A stretch of 64,000 nt of DNA from Paracidovorax avenae ATCC 19860 (GTDB lineage: Bacteria > Pseudomonadota > Gammaproteobacteria > Burkholderiales > Burkholderiaceae_C): NCBI RefSeq assembly GCF_000176855.2, contig NC_015138.1, forward strand, positions 1,984,001 to 2,048,000, in the 5' to 3' direction. The translations under genes were made by a program, and so were the position numbers. This document shows positions 49,391 through 58,078 of the stretch, piece by piece. Under the pieces are notes generated by a model. That model did not search any database. It saw only the letters and a list, made by a program, of their open reading frames with translations, and had not been told where the DNA came from. Each line of letters opens with the position of its first letter. The first letter of the stretch is position 1.

Positions 49391-51106
49391 CTAATTAAAA
49401 AACCGTGATTTTATAAATGTGCTTGCGGATTTTTTGGCCCGAGCAGCATATTCATTTGGAGTGGTTCTTAAAGATATTCCTGGCTGATCTATTTTGTACT
49501 CGCCTATGGTGGTTATATAGTCCGCTTCATCAAAATCTATACCGTTTTTTGGAAGCCAGTCCAGTGATTTTAACCACTCATGGAGGACTGATAAGTCGTT
49601 GAACTCCGACATGCCCACGTCAAAGATATTTCTATTTATTATGGGAATTTCAGAATTAAGTGATTCTATGCCAGAGTAGCCTTCAATCAATACCAATCCA
49701 ACTACATGCCACTCCCCATTTTTAGGGGCCGGAATTTCATGGCTGAATATTTTTTCCAGAAAATAATTAAGGTTGTTTTTGAAGAATATCAATGCGCTTG
49801 TGCATTGCGAAACTTTTTTCCTGCACTCATTTGCTCTATTTAATATCTCTCGCACGTCACCAGGTTGAATCATCCAGCGCAATTCTCCAATTAAAATTGT
49901 TGAGCTGACCTCGTCGACTATTAGCAAATCTAACTCACGTTTCTTGCTGCCAAAAGAAATTATGCAATTGGTTTTTAAATATCTCCATTTATTTTGAAAA
50001 TCTTTTTTTATCGAAGCGGTCATCGCTGATTCAAAGGCTTTGCTTTGATCATCAAAATTTTTTGCATCTACGCGAGCCTGCAGAGAAAGGAGGTTTCGCC
50101 TGTGATTGCTAAGCATGAAGAGCAGGGTGGGTAAAAGATAAAATTCACCAATAGGAATTATAGGCTGCAAAGCCGGATCCGGAAATTTTGTGTTATTTCC
50201 AAATGTCAAAAACTTTATAAATTTCAATATTATTGAATTGTCCAGCTGCGTCATGCTGGAAATATCGCGCAAAAGATCGGCTTTACTTATTTTTAAAACC
50301 AAACTTTCTAAGCCGCCGCCTTTTAATCCTACTTTGGAGGCCCAGAATTGAATAACTATAAAATGATAAATGCAGCGAATATGAAGAGCGTTAATCAGTA
50401 GCTCAGTATTTTTAATTCCTCCCCAATCGAAAATCCAATCAGGCGGCAATATGCCCCCTTCGCTTGCTAAACTCAGGCTAAGACCATAAGCATACCCAGG
50501 ATGAAAATCATAAGAAATCAATAATTTCTTATAAGAGACTTTTTTAATTATTAGGTCTACCGTTGGCGGATGATCCCCTTTCATCCAAGATAACAGTCTT
50601 GGGATGAAAGTTATGCCTTCAATACCATGGCTTAATAGCTCAAATGCGGCGTACCTGGCTTCTACATCGGGCTGGTGCAGTACCTTAATGTTTGTTCCAT
50701 TGCAATTTAAACTGACGGATTTGCCACGGAAAGATCCAAAAATTTTCTGTGCCGTTGCGTAGACCTCGCCAGCATTTAAAAGCTCATGGGACCGAAGATA
50801 TGAGGGAGCGTCTACTTTTCGAGGGCATAATTGATTTTTGTCGTCGTTGTATTGTTCTCTTACTCTCGATATTGCATTTCGGAGCGCGTAAATATCTCTA
50901 CCTCCAAAGCTGGAGAATTTCATTAACTGTTGCGGAGTTTCTACCTGCATCAGACTTAATCTTAGTCGATCTTCGTAGCAAGTTAGAAGGTGCCAAAGCG
51001 AAGAGCTGTAGCGGGTTGAAGGAAAATCAGTAGATTGAAAAATCGTGTCAATCGAATTTTCAGCTTGCTCAATTATTTGTAGGTCGTTCAATACATCATT
51101 TTTCAT
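49391..51106 (-). CDS. Orphan protein with PD-(D/E)XK nuclease-like C-terminus
   Basis: A 571-residue protein I do not recognise by family. Its base composition is strikingly AT-rich (roughly 35-40 % GC against 65-70 % around it). Residues 1-340 are alpha-rich with no known motif. Residues 350-445 fit a PD-(D/E)XK nuclease core: E359 in AFESAM, D393 in the strand ELDLLIVD, then E408-x-R410 in TILIGELRW, where Lys is replaced by Arg, followed by a helix. No signal peptide or membrane segment. A GGAG site lies 6 bases before ATG 51106. Context (tRNA-linked, insertion-sequence debris) suggests an acquired accessory or defence gene; function unknown. Confidence 0.75.
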   Translation of the reverse strand: MKNDVLNDLQIIEQAENSIDTIFQSTDFPSTRYSSSLWHLLTCYEDRLRLSLMQVETPQQLMKFSSFGGRDIYALRNAISRVREQYNDDKNQLCPRKVDAPSYLRSHELLNAGEVYATAQKIFGSFRGKSVSLNCNGTNIKVLHQPDVEARYAAFELLSHGIEGITFIPRLLSWMKGDHPPTVDLIIKKVSYKKLLISYDFHPGYAYGLSLSLASEGGILPPDWIFDWGGIKNTELLINALHIRCIYHFIVIQFWASKVGLKGGGLESLVLKISKADLLRDISSMTQLDNSIILKFIKFLTFGNNTKFPDPALQPIIPIGEFYLLPTLLFMLSNHRRNLLSLQARVDAKNFDDQSKAFESAMTASIKKDFQNKWRYLKTNCIISFGSKKRELDLLIVDEVSSTILIGELRWMIQPGDVREILNRANECRKKVSQCTSALIFFKNNLNYFLEKIFSHEIPAPKNGEWHVVGLVLIEGYSGIESLNSEIPIINRNIFDVGMSEFNDLSVLHEWLKSLDWLPKNGIDFDEADYITTIGEYKIDQPGISLRTTPNEYAARAKKSASTFIKSRFFN

Positions 51107-51566
51107 TGGTGGCTCCAGAATTTCCGCTGAGTTATTTTTTGATCTAGATCGGCACTTAAATGGGAACGCTTTCAGTAACGGTGCTTGTTTGCTCTATGCC
51201 GTCCATATGAATAATCTCACCCAAAGCAAAAGCTAACAAAATGATTGCATCGATAAAAACCCGCCGGTTCGATACCATAATCTGCTGTGATATACTTAGG
51301 GAATTTCTGCACGAATTGCACCGGACTTTGGTGACCTGCTTCCCAAGTGTTCGAATTCCAGCGCGAACCACAAGAAATCAACGACATACAAGCTATAAAA
51401 AGACTGATAGGGGCCGCAGCGGTGGTTCATGATATTTCGTTTCGATTCGTGCAGAGGTTCCCTAGCTGGACTAAAGCCAGAAGCGCAACACATGTGTTGT
51501 GAATGAACGAGAGTAGCATGCTGCGAACTACGGATGCGTAACTCCCGGTAGGCAGCCAGCGGAGAT
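51107..51566. other. AT-rich gap upstream of the orphan gene
   Basis: No convincing gene. A short minus-strand frame (51156-51371) contains a hydrophobic stretch FIDAIILLAFALGEII and could encode a small membrane protein just upstream of the orphan gene, but no ribosome-binding site supports it. The promoter of the orphan gene should lie here. Confidence 0.4.
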
Positions 51567-51700
51567 CTAAGCCCAGGCATAGCGGGGTCGGCCGTTGAAC
51601 TCATCGACGATGGCATCGAGCTGGGCCTTGCTGTAGCCCGAGAGGGTCGTGCTGACGTGCTCCCCGATAGCCGTATCACCCGAATGGAAGTGAGGTCCGT
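51567..51700 (-). pseudogene. Transposase C-terminal fragment, probably IS30-like
   Basis: On the minus strand a frame ends LSGYSKAQLDAIVDEFNGRPRYAWA and a stop at 51567. The LSxYSxxxLDAIxxxxNxRPR pattern is that of the C-terminal part of IS30-type transposases. Upstream codons no longer match. Composition is back to GC-rich. Confidence 0.5.
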
Positions 51701-51720
51701 CAACTCGGAGAATGACGGAC

Positions 51721-51977
51721 ATGAGGAAGAGTCGATTCACTGCAGCAGCAGATCATCGGTTTCCTGAAGCAGGCTGAGGCGGGCTTGGCGGTCAAGGAGG
51801 TCTGCCGGCAGAGCGGCTTCAGCGAGCCCACGTTCTACAAGTGGCGTGCCAAGTAAGGCGGCATGGATGCCGAGGAAAGCGCGGCGCCTGAAGGAGCTGG
51901 AGGTCGAGAATGCCCGGCTCAAGAAGCTGCTGGCTGAGGCCCACCTGGATCTCGAAGCCCAACTGGAGTCCTGTTGA
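51721..51977 (+). pseudogene. IS3-family OrfA, decayed by frameshifts and a stop
   Basis: It starts ATGAGGAAGAGTCG (MRKSRFT), the OrfA helix-turn-helix start. A one-base insertion follows (ACTGCAGCAG for ACTGAGCAG). In the shifted frame it reads IIGFLKQAEAGLAVKEVCR, then SGFSEPTFYKWRAK, a TAA where TAC is expected, and after a further inserted A the leucine-zipper part LKELEVENARLKKLL. No OrfB follows. An inactive relic with at least two frameshifts and one nonsense change. Confidence 0.88.
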
Positions 51978-52256
51978 AGATCTGTTCTGTTCAGGCTGCC
52001 ACCATAACGTGAGCGCGTTTCGCATCTTCAAGCGCACTTCTTCCAAAGGACGCAGGTCTGTCGTTAGCCACGACTCCACGGGGCCAGTTAATCGTCAACC
52101 CGTGCAATTCCATAAGGAGTGCGCGCGCCTCATGCGACCGGGCGCCTTGCTTGAAGCTGTTTCTCGCTGCTTTTGCGCGTCCCTCGTCCGATCAAGGCTG
52201 CCTTGGCATTACTTACCATGAAGCCGTTTTCCCTGGCGCGCTTCTAGAATGGGCCG
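51978..52256. other. Right border of the acquired patch, no gene seen
   Basis: Mixed composition, no recognisable coding region or insertion-sequence end. GC-rich core sequence resumes at about 52240. Confidence 0.5.
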
Positions 52257-52691
52257 ATGCCCACATCCGTCGCCCTTGAACGCTTCATGCATGCCCAGGA
52301 GCCTGTCTGGAGCCGGGTATCGTCCGAACTGAAAGCAGGGAGTAAGCGCTCCCACTGGATGTGGTTCATCTTTCCCCAGGTCCACGGCCTGGGCCGCAGC
52401 GGCATGGCCCAACGCTACGCCATCCAGTCCCGGGCGGAGGCCGCGGCCTACCTGGACCATCCCGTGCTCGGCGAGCGCCTGCGCGAGGCCTGCCGCGTCC
52501 TGCTCGGCCTGGACGAGGGCCTGTCCGCCCATGGGATCTTCGGTTCCCCGGACGACATCAAGCTCCGCTCCAGCATGACGCTGTTCGCCGAGGTGGCCGG
52601 GCCGGGCAGCTGTTTCGATGCCGTGCTGGCCCGGTACTTCGGTGGCGGCAAGGATGCGCGCACGCTGGATCTGCTCGGCCCAAGTGCCTGA
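52257..52691 (+). CDS. DUF1810 protein
   Basis: A 144-residue cytoplasmic protein matching DUF1810 over its whole length: ALERFMHAQEP at the start, SHWMWFIFPQVHGLGRS, QRYAIQSRAEAAAYLDHPVLG, and the C-terminal SMTLFA and FDAVLARYFGG. The family is related to NADAR-type ADP-ribose-linked folds; function unknown. First intact core gene to the right of the patch. Confidence 0.93.
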   Translation: MPTSVALERFMHAQEPVWSRVSSELKAGSKRSHWMWFIFPQVHGLGRSGMAQRYAIQSRAEAAAYLDHPVLGERLREACRVLLGLDEGLSAHGIFGSPDDIKLRSSMTLFAEVAGPGSCFDAVLARYFGGGKDARTLDLLGPSA

Positions 52692-52772
52692 CGCCGCAAC
52701 GGCGTCAGGCGTCATTGCCGGAAGGCTGCCCCAGCAGGCGCGGAGCCCGGGTGGCCCCGGGGGCCGTCCTGC

Positions 52773-53912
52773 TCACAGGCTCTTCAGCGGCACCACGTCC
52801 TTGCCCTTGAAGGTGTACACCGTCACCGCCGACGACTTCAGGTCGTGCTTCGCGTCGTACGAGAACTCGCCCGTCACGCCGGCGTATTTGCCGTTGGCGA
52901 TCGCCTGGGCGATCTTCTTCGTGTCAGTGGTGGACTGGGCGGATTCCATGGCGTTGGCCAGCAGGTGCATGCCGTCGTAGAAGGCCGCGGCGTAGGTGAG
53001 CGGGTCGCGCTTGTATTCGGCGCGGTAGCGCTCGGCGAATTTCTGGCCCTTGTCGCTCTTGTCCAGCATCGAGCCACCCTGGGTGCAGAAGACGTTCAGG
53101 TCGCCCGTGAGCTGCGCGAGGTTGGCGGTTTCGGTAGAGCAGATGCCGTCGCCGCCGAGCAGGGGACCGGTGATGCCGAAGGCGCGCATCTGCTTGAGCA
53201 GGGGGCCGCCCTGGGGCGAATAGCCGCCGTAGAACACGGCCTCGGCCTTGGCGCCGCGGATGTTGGTCAGGATGGCGCTGAAATCCGTGGCCTTGTCGGT
53301 GGTGAATTCGGTGGCCACGACCTGCAGGCCCAGGCGCTTGGCTTGCGCCGTGAATTCGCGGGCGACGCCCTGGCCGTAGGCGGTGCGGTCGTCGATCACG
53401 GCCACCGTCTTGAGCTTCAGGTCCTGCGCCGCGTAGGTGGCCATCTTGGTGCCCAGCTGGTTGTCGCTGGCGCCGATGCGAAACAGCGTGCCGTAGCCGA
53501 GTTCGGTGATCTTCGGGTTGGAGGCCACGGTGAGCGTGAGGATGTCGGAGTCGTTCAGCACCCGTGCGGCGGGCACCGTGACGCCCGAGTTGTAGGGGCC
53601 GAGCACGAAGCGGATCTTCTTGTCGGCCAGGGTCTGGGCGACCTGCACGCCCTGCTTGGGGTCGGCCACGTCGTCGTTGATGTCCAGTTCGAACACCACG
53701 GGCTTGCCGGCCACCTTGACGCCCTTGGCGTTCAGTTCCTTGATGGCGAGCAGGGCGCCGTCGCGGTTGTCTCCTCCGTTGGCCGCCTGCGGGCCCGTCA
53801 CGGGGCTCATGAAGCCGATGCGGACACGTTCCTGTGCCTGGGCATGGGCGGCCGCGCAGGCCAGTCCCAGGGCCATCGCGGTCAGGCGGAATATCGTTTG
53901 GGTCTTGCTCAT
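52773..53912 (-). CDS. Branched-chain amino-acid ABC transporter substrate-binding protein
   Basis: A 379-residue periplasmic Leu/Ile/Val-type (LivJ family) binding protein. The signal peptide ends near AAAHAQAQ, then VRIGFMSPVTGPQAANGGDNRDGALLAIKELNA begins the first lobe, with the ligand region VLGPYNSGVTVPAA. Start at 53912 because AAGGA lies 8 bases upstream; ATG 53918 is too close to it. No permease or ATPase genes are adjacent, so it is a stand-alone binding-protein gene. Confidence 0.93.
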   Translation of the reverse strand: MSKTQTIFRLTAMALGLACAAAHAQAQERVRIGFMSPVTGPQAANGGDNRDGALLAIKELNAKGVKVAGKPVVFELDINDDVADPKQGVQVAQTLADKKIRFVLGPYNSGVTVPAARVLNDSDILTLTVASNPKITELGYGTLFRIGASDNQLGTKMATYAAQDLKLKTVAVIDDRTAYGQGVAREFTAQAKRLGLQVVATEFTTDKATDFSAILTNIRGAKAEAVFYGGYSPQGGPLLKQMRAFGITGPLLGGDGICSTETANLAQLTGDLNVFCTQGGSMLDKSDKGQKFAERYRAEYKRDPLTYAAAFYDGMHLLANAMESAQSTTDTKKIAQAIANGKYAGVTGEFSYDAKHDLKSSAVTVYTFKGKDVVPLKSL

Positions 53913-54087
53913 TGGCATGTTCCTTGTGATGCAGGGATGGGGCACGACGATCGGATGGGCCTGGTGCCCCGGCAGGCGGGAAGGGCCCGCCTGGCTCGTG
54001 GCTGGGCGGACCGGCAAAAACCCCCGATTGTGCGCACGCTTTCGGTGCGTTGACGCGCAGTGCCCGCCGAAAGCGGGGTGGTGCAGA

Positions 54088-55026
54088 TCACACGGCGATG
54101 CCGAGCGACCGGATGGCGACCCGCGCGGCCGCGAGGTCCCAGGCGGCCGTGCCCACGCTCTTGAAGACCGCCGGGCGGCTGCGGTCGGGCCCGGCCGCGA
54201 TCAGCGACGCGAGCGGACGGACACTGCTCCAGTCCACCTGCGCGCGGATCAGGTCGCCGGCCTCGTGCCGGGCGCCCGCGGGGTCGTCGGCGTACAGGTC
54301 GCTGCCCTGTAGGGTGGTGGCACCGATCTCGGCCATGCCGGGCCGGAAGGCTCCGACCCCGATGACCACGCGCCCGGCACGGGCCGGCTCGTCGTAGATG
54401 GGATCCGTGGCGGTGGTGAGCGCGATGACCACATCGACCGACTCCTGAATGGCCCCGGGGCAGGATTGGACGGCGGAGGGTGCTGCGGACTGCGCGCAGA
54501 AAGCCTGCGCTGCCACGGGCGTCCGGCCGCGCACGAGCACCGTGCAGGCGGGATGCAGTTCCCGTATCGCCTGGAGGTGGTGCCGGGCCTGCACGCCCGT
54601 GCCGATGAGCAGCACCTGCCGTGGCGCATGCCCCAGCAGCCGGCCCAGCGCCACCATCGAGACGGCCGCCGTGCGGCGGCCCGTGAGTTCCGGGCCATGG
54701 AGTTGGCACAGCGGCCGGCCGGACGGCGCATCGCACACCGTGACGATGCCGTGCAGTGTCGGCAACTGCCGGGCGGCGTTGCCCGGCTGCACGGTGACCA
54801 GCTTGTGGATGCCCAGGTCGTGCGCCACCGCCGGCATGCTGAGCATCACGCCGCCCTGGCCCAGCGGCAGCGCCAGGCGTTCCGGGCTGGTGATCTCGCC
54901 GCGGTGGAGTTCGATGGCGGCGGCCTCGATGGCCGGCACCAGCGCTGCGAATGGCAGGGCGTGGGCCGTGGCGGCTTGGTCACAGGCGTGCAAGGCCGCG
55001 GCCTGAGCGGGAAGAGCGGAGGTCAT
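54088..55026 (-). CDS. Ornithine cyclodeaminase/mu-crystallin family protein
   Basis: A 312-residue NAD(P)-dependent enzyme. The Rossmann loop LLIGTGVQARHHLQAI is at about 127-142, followed by VLVRGRTP and the ALTTATDPIYD segment; the conserved VGVGAFRPGMAEI matches delta-1-pyrroline-2-carboxylate reductase relatives. Members either deaminate ornithine to proline or reduce cyclic imino acids; I cannot decide which. Located between the binding-protein gene and the SOS-boxed gene on the same strand. Confidence 0.85.
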   Translation of the reverse strand: MTSALPAQAAALHACDQAATAHALPFAALVPAIEAAAIELHRGEITSPERLALPLGQGGVMLSMPAVAHDLGIHKLVTVQPGNAARQLPTLHGIVTVCDAPSGRPLCQLHGPELTGRRTAAVSMVALGRLLGHAPRQVLLIGTGVQARHHLQAIRELHPACTVLVRGRTPVAAQAFCAQSAAPSAVQSCPGAIQESVDVVIALTTATDPIYDEPARAGRVVIGVGAFRPGMAEIGATTLQGSDLYADDPAGARHEAGDLIRAQVDWSSVRPLASLIAAGPDRSRPAVFKSVGTAAWDLAAARVAIRSLGIAV

Positions 55027-55095
55027 GTCGTGGCTCCGGTAGGAGGGGACGGAGCCCGGCATTGTCCCCCCGCACGGTGGGAGCCCCGCGGACCG

Positions 55096-55404
55096 TCAGG
55101 CCATGCGCACCTCGAAATACGCTCCTTCCGACTCCCCCAGGCCCTGCATGCCGGCGGTGCGCGCAGCCGCCGCCGCACGGGCCCAGCGGTTGATGGTGGC
55201 CATCGAGTCCATGCCCTCGGGGGCTTCGTCGCCATCCTGCAGGCATTGCACCGCGGCGAGCGATCCGGCCACGCCTTCCGGGCCGCCGAGCTGGCGCTCC
55301 AGCACCCGGGCGTAGCGGGCTTCGGCGGCGGTGCGCTCGCGCTGCGGCAGTTCGGGGAAATCGCACAGGGCGACGGTATAGGCGAGGGTGGCGGTTTCGG
55401 ACAT
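55096..55404 (-). CDS. Hypothetical 102-residue protein behind a LexA box
   Basis: Not recognised. It is a small cytoplasmic alpha-rich protein (MSETATLAYTVALCDFPELP, then Arg/Ala-rich helices, QCLQDGDEAPEGMDSMATINRWARAAAAARTAG and a C-terminal GAYFEVRMA strand), without signal peptide or known motif. AGGAGA precedes ATG 55404. A near-perfect LexA operator (55430-55445) lies 25 bases upstream, so DNA damage should induce it. Homology to known SOS proteins such as SulA, YebG or DinI is not evident. Confidence 0.75.
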   Translation of the reverse strand: MSETATLAYTVALCDFPELPQRERTAAEARYARVLERQLGGPEGVAGSLAAVQCLQDGDEAPEGMDSMATINRWARAAAAARTAGMQGLGESEGAYFEVRMA

Positions 55405-55429
55405 GCCGTTTCTCCTGAAGTAGCAATGA

Positions 55430-55445
55430 CTGTATGAATATACAG
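55430..55445 (-). promoter_or_regulatory. LexA (SOS) box
   Basis: CTGTATGAATATACAG, which fits CTG-N10-CAG and is close to the E. coli consensus (CTGTATATATATACAG). Read on the minus strand, CTGTATATTCATACAG, it contains a TATATT that could be the -10 element, so bound LexA would block transcription of the 102-residue gene. Confidence 0.85.
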
Positions 55446-55486
55446 CCATTACCATGCAGGTGGGAAGGGACGTTCCCGAAAACGCA

Positions 55487-56353
55487 TCAGTGCGCGGGCG
55501 CTGGCGAGGGCAGCAGCCGCATGCCGGTGCGACGCTCCACCTCCTGCAGGGTGATCGGCGGGCCTGCGGTGGCATCGGACGCGTTCTGCTGCCAGTGCGC
55601 CCACGAGCGCCCGGTCTCGGCGTCGTACACCAGTTTGAACAGGTGCGATGGCACGGCCACCTGTCCGGAACCGATGGCTTTGGCGCCTGGCTCGAAGACC
55701 GGGCCGGTGATGACATACACGTCGCCGCGCGCGCGCATCGCGTAGCGGCGCGTGTCCTCCTCGATGCGGGCCCAGGGGCCGCTGTTCTGCTTCGGGTCCT
55801 GCGGCACCATGTTGGCGAGGCTGAAGGACTGCGCCATGGCTTCGGGCGTGCCCATGTCGCCCGCGGGCGCCATGTGTCCGCGGGCATAGCCCGAGCCGCG
55901 GTAGTCCTCGAGTTCGGCGCGCTCGCCGCGCGGCAGCCGCGCATCCGCATAGAAGTGGTCGGTGCGGTGCTGTTGCCGGGCCTGCTGCAGGATCTGGCGA
56001 TTGAGCCGCTCGGCCACATACACGGGGGTGCGCGTGTTGCCGCTGTGCAGCACCGCGAAGGCATCGAAGCACAGCTCGCGCAGCCTGGGGGCGTCGGGTG
56101 TGAGCGGCGGCACGCCGCCCGCGAAATGCTGCCGGCATTCCGTGAACTGGCCGGCACGCGTGGGTTGGGCGGCGCTGCCGGACCAGGGGCCCTGCGTGGG
56201 GTGGACGCCGCAGCTCGTAACCTGCAGGCCTACGACCGCGGAGGTGAACAGGGAGACCAGCAGCCGGCGCATGCGGCCGGAGGACCGGTGCAGGAGGGCG
56301 ATGGACGGGGACCGGGAGGATTTCTTTCTGCGCGATTGCTTCTGCTGGGCCAT
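55487..56353 (-). CDS. DNA/RNA non-specific endonuclease (NUC/NucA family), probable lipoprotein
   Basis: A sugar-non-specific beta-beta-alpha-metal nuclease: the catalytic region YARGHMAPAGDM (DRGH-type motif with Ala for the usual Asp, His as base) and SFSLANMVPQ with the metal-binding Asn. An N-terminal hydrophobic stretch RRLLVSLFTSAVVGLQVTSCG ends in a lipobox-like VTSC, suggesting a secreted lipoprotein. The start is uncertain: ATG 56353 gives 288 residues, ATG 56272 places the signal at the very N-terminus. Upstream of the LexA box on the same strand. Confidence 0.8.
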   Translation of the reverse strand: MAQQKQSRRKKSSRSPSIALLHRSSGRMRRLLVSLFTSAVVGLQVTSCGVHPTQGPWSGSAAQPTRAGQFTECRQHFAGGVPPLTPDAPRLRELCFDAFAVLHSGNTRTPVYVAERLNRQILQQARQQHRTDHFYADARLPRGERAELEDYRGSGYARGHMAPAGDMGTPEAMAQSFSLANMVPQDPKQNSGPWARIEEDTRRYAMRARGDVYVITGPVFEPGAKAIGSGQVAVPSHLFKLVYDAETGRSWAHWQQNASDATAGPPITLQEVERRTGMRLLPSPAPAH

Positions 56354-56514
56354 CCCTGGATTAGAACCCGCGCGGGCGCCCCGCCGGGGCTTGCGCACGC
56401 AACAGATGCTGCCGGCCGTGTCCGTCCTGACCGGCCAATGCTGCGTTGTCCGACGCGCCGGCCCGCCGGCACGCCCTAAGGTCGGTGCATCGATCGCACA
56501 CCAGGAGCCTTCCC

Positions 56515-56808
56515 ATGATCACCACCGAACCCACGATGACCAACCTGTTCCTGCAACTGGGCCTGGAGGAGAGCCCGGACGCCATCACCCGCTTCATCCA
56601 CACCCACCAGCTCGGCGCCGGAGTGCAGGTGGCCGATGCGCCGTTCTGGAACGATGCGCAGCGCCAGTTCCTGGCGGAGCAGCTCAAGGCCGATGCGCCC
56701 TGGGCCATGGTGGTGGACCAGTTCAACGAGGCGCTGCACGCCGATGCGGTCGAGCGGCGCACCGAAGCGGAAGTGCCGGGCACCGCCGAGGCCGTGCCCT
56801 CGCGCTGA
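56515..56808 (+). CDS. DUF2789 protein
   Basis: A 97-residue protein matching DUF2789: MTNLFLQLGLEESPDAITRFIHTHQ, then ADAPFWNDAQRQFLAEQL, and WAMVVDQFNEAL. The structure of a Pseudomonas relative is helical; function unknown. AGGAG precedes ATG 56515. Confidence 0.9.
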   Translation: MITTEPTMTNLFLQLGLEESPDAITRFIHTHQLGAGVQVADAPFWNDAQRQFLAEQLKADAPWAMVVDQFNEALHADAVERRTEAEVPGTAEAVPSR

Positions 56809-56906
56809 TCGCCACGCCGCCGGAGTACCGGTCCCCCTTCCATGCGCTGCGCATCTGGAGAGAATGTGCAGGCAATCTTGCGGACGAGGGACATGGAGGG
56901 ACGGCG

Positions 56907-57959
56907 ATGAGGGATGGTGGGAATAATGGCCGCGATGGCCAGGAAGCTGCGCAGCCCGGTGGCTGGTCAGGCATTGCCGCGCTGGAAGGCGCGTGGTCGC
57001 GCATGGCGCGGGCGCGCCTGGGGCATGCGCCGGAGGTACCGATGCGGCAATGGCGCGAGGACCATTGGGTGCTGCATGCCCTGGGCATCGGGATCGAACC
57101 GTTCCATGCCTGGTTCGGCCGGACCGATGCAACGGACTTCCCCGCCTTCGCGCGGTGGCTGCAGGAAACCGCGGGGGATCCGCCTGCGGACCGGCTGGCG
57201 CGGCTCGAGACCGTGCTGGCAGGACTGCCCCTGCCGCCCGACGCGCAGCGGCTGATCGCTGAGGTGGACCGCATGGAGCCGGTGTTGTCCGGGGAGGACC
57301 TGGCTTTCTGGGATGCGCAGGGCTATGTGGTGCTGCACGACGCCGCGCCGCCGGACGATGTCGCTGCCGCGGCCAGGGCCATCTGGGAGTTCATCGGCGC
57401 ACAGCCGGAGGATTCCGCCACCTGGTATCCCTTCAACGACCACGGCATCATGGTGCAGCTCTTCCAGCACGAGGCCCTGGAGCGCAACCGGCGCAACCTG
57501 CGCATCCACAAGGCATTCGCCCAGCTGTGGGGCACGGCGGACCTGTGGTGCACCACCGACCGCGTGGGGTTCAACGCGCCGGAGACGCCAGCGCACCGCT
57601 TCCGCGGCCCGCACCTGCACTGGGACGTCAGCCTGCGGATGCCAGTTCCCTTCGGGACCCAGGGCATCCTGTACCTGGCGGACACCCGGGCGGAGCAGGG
57701 GGCGTTCACCCTCGTGCCCGGCTTCCACCAGCGGCTCGGGGCATGGCTGGACGGGCTGCCGGGGGGACCGGCCTCCGCGCGCACGCAGGACCTCCAGGCA
57801 CTGGGCGCGGTGCCCATCGCAGGGCGTGCCGGCGATCTCATCATCTGGCACCACGCCCTGCCGCATGGCAGCCGGCCCAATACGGCTGACCGGCCCCGGC
57901 TGGTGCAGTACATGAACTTCTTTCCCGCCGAAGCGCCCGCACAGGACGAGTGGATCTGA
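56907..57959 (+). CDS. Phytanoyl-CoA dioxygenase (PhyH)-like protein
   Basis: A 350-residue non-haem Fe(II)/2-oxoglutarate oxygenase of the PhyH fold. Metal ligands are seen as HLHWDVSL (His-x-Asp, about 233-240) and a distal His in WHHALPHGSRPN. The N-terminal ~110 residues (ALEGAWSRMARARLGHAP) are extra and unrecognised. GGAGG sits 7 bases before ATG 56907. Substrate unknown; such enzymes hydroxylate small metabolites. Confidence 0.82.
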   Translation: MRDGGNNGRDGQEAAQPGGWSGIAALEGAWSRMARARLGHAPEVPMRQWREDHWVLHALGIGIEPFHAWFGRTDATDFPAFARWLQETAGDPPADRLARLETVLAGLPLPPDAQRLIAEVDRMEPVLSGEDLAFWDAQGYVVLHDAAPPDDVAAAARAIWEFIGAQPEDSATWYPFNDHGIMVQLFQHEALERNRRNLRIHKAFAQLWGTADLWCTTDRVGFNAPETPAHRFRGPHLHWDVSLRMPVPFGTQGILYLADTRAEQGAFTLVPGFHQRLGAWLDGLPGGPASARTQDLQALGAVPIAGRAGDLIIWHHALPHGSRPNTADRPRLVQYMNFFPAEAPAQDEWI

Positions 57960-58078
57960 GCGGCGTTGCGGTGCATCGGGGCATTGCGCGACCCGCTCGC
58001 ATGGCCTTGTCCGACGCGGGGCGCGGGGCACGGCGGGTTACCTTGGGAGTCTCATAAACCGTCGATGGAGAAGATCCC

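Noticed and set aside
51156..51371. 71-codon minus-strand frame upstream of the orphan gene as a small membrane protein partner
   Set aside because: No ribosome-binding site and no conserved feature besides a hydrophobic stretch; kept only as a possibility in the gap description.
51345..51375. GTTCGAATTCCA-like sequence as a right attachment site matching the tRNA-Lys 3' end
   Set aside because: Only the generic T-loop GTTCGAAT is shared; the following bases differ from the tRNA-Lys end and no repeat flanks the patch.
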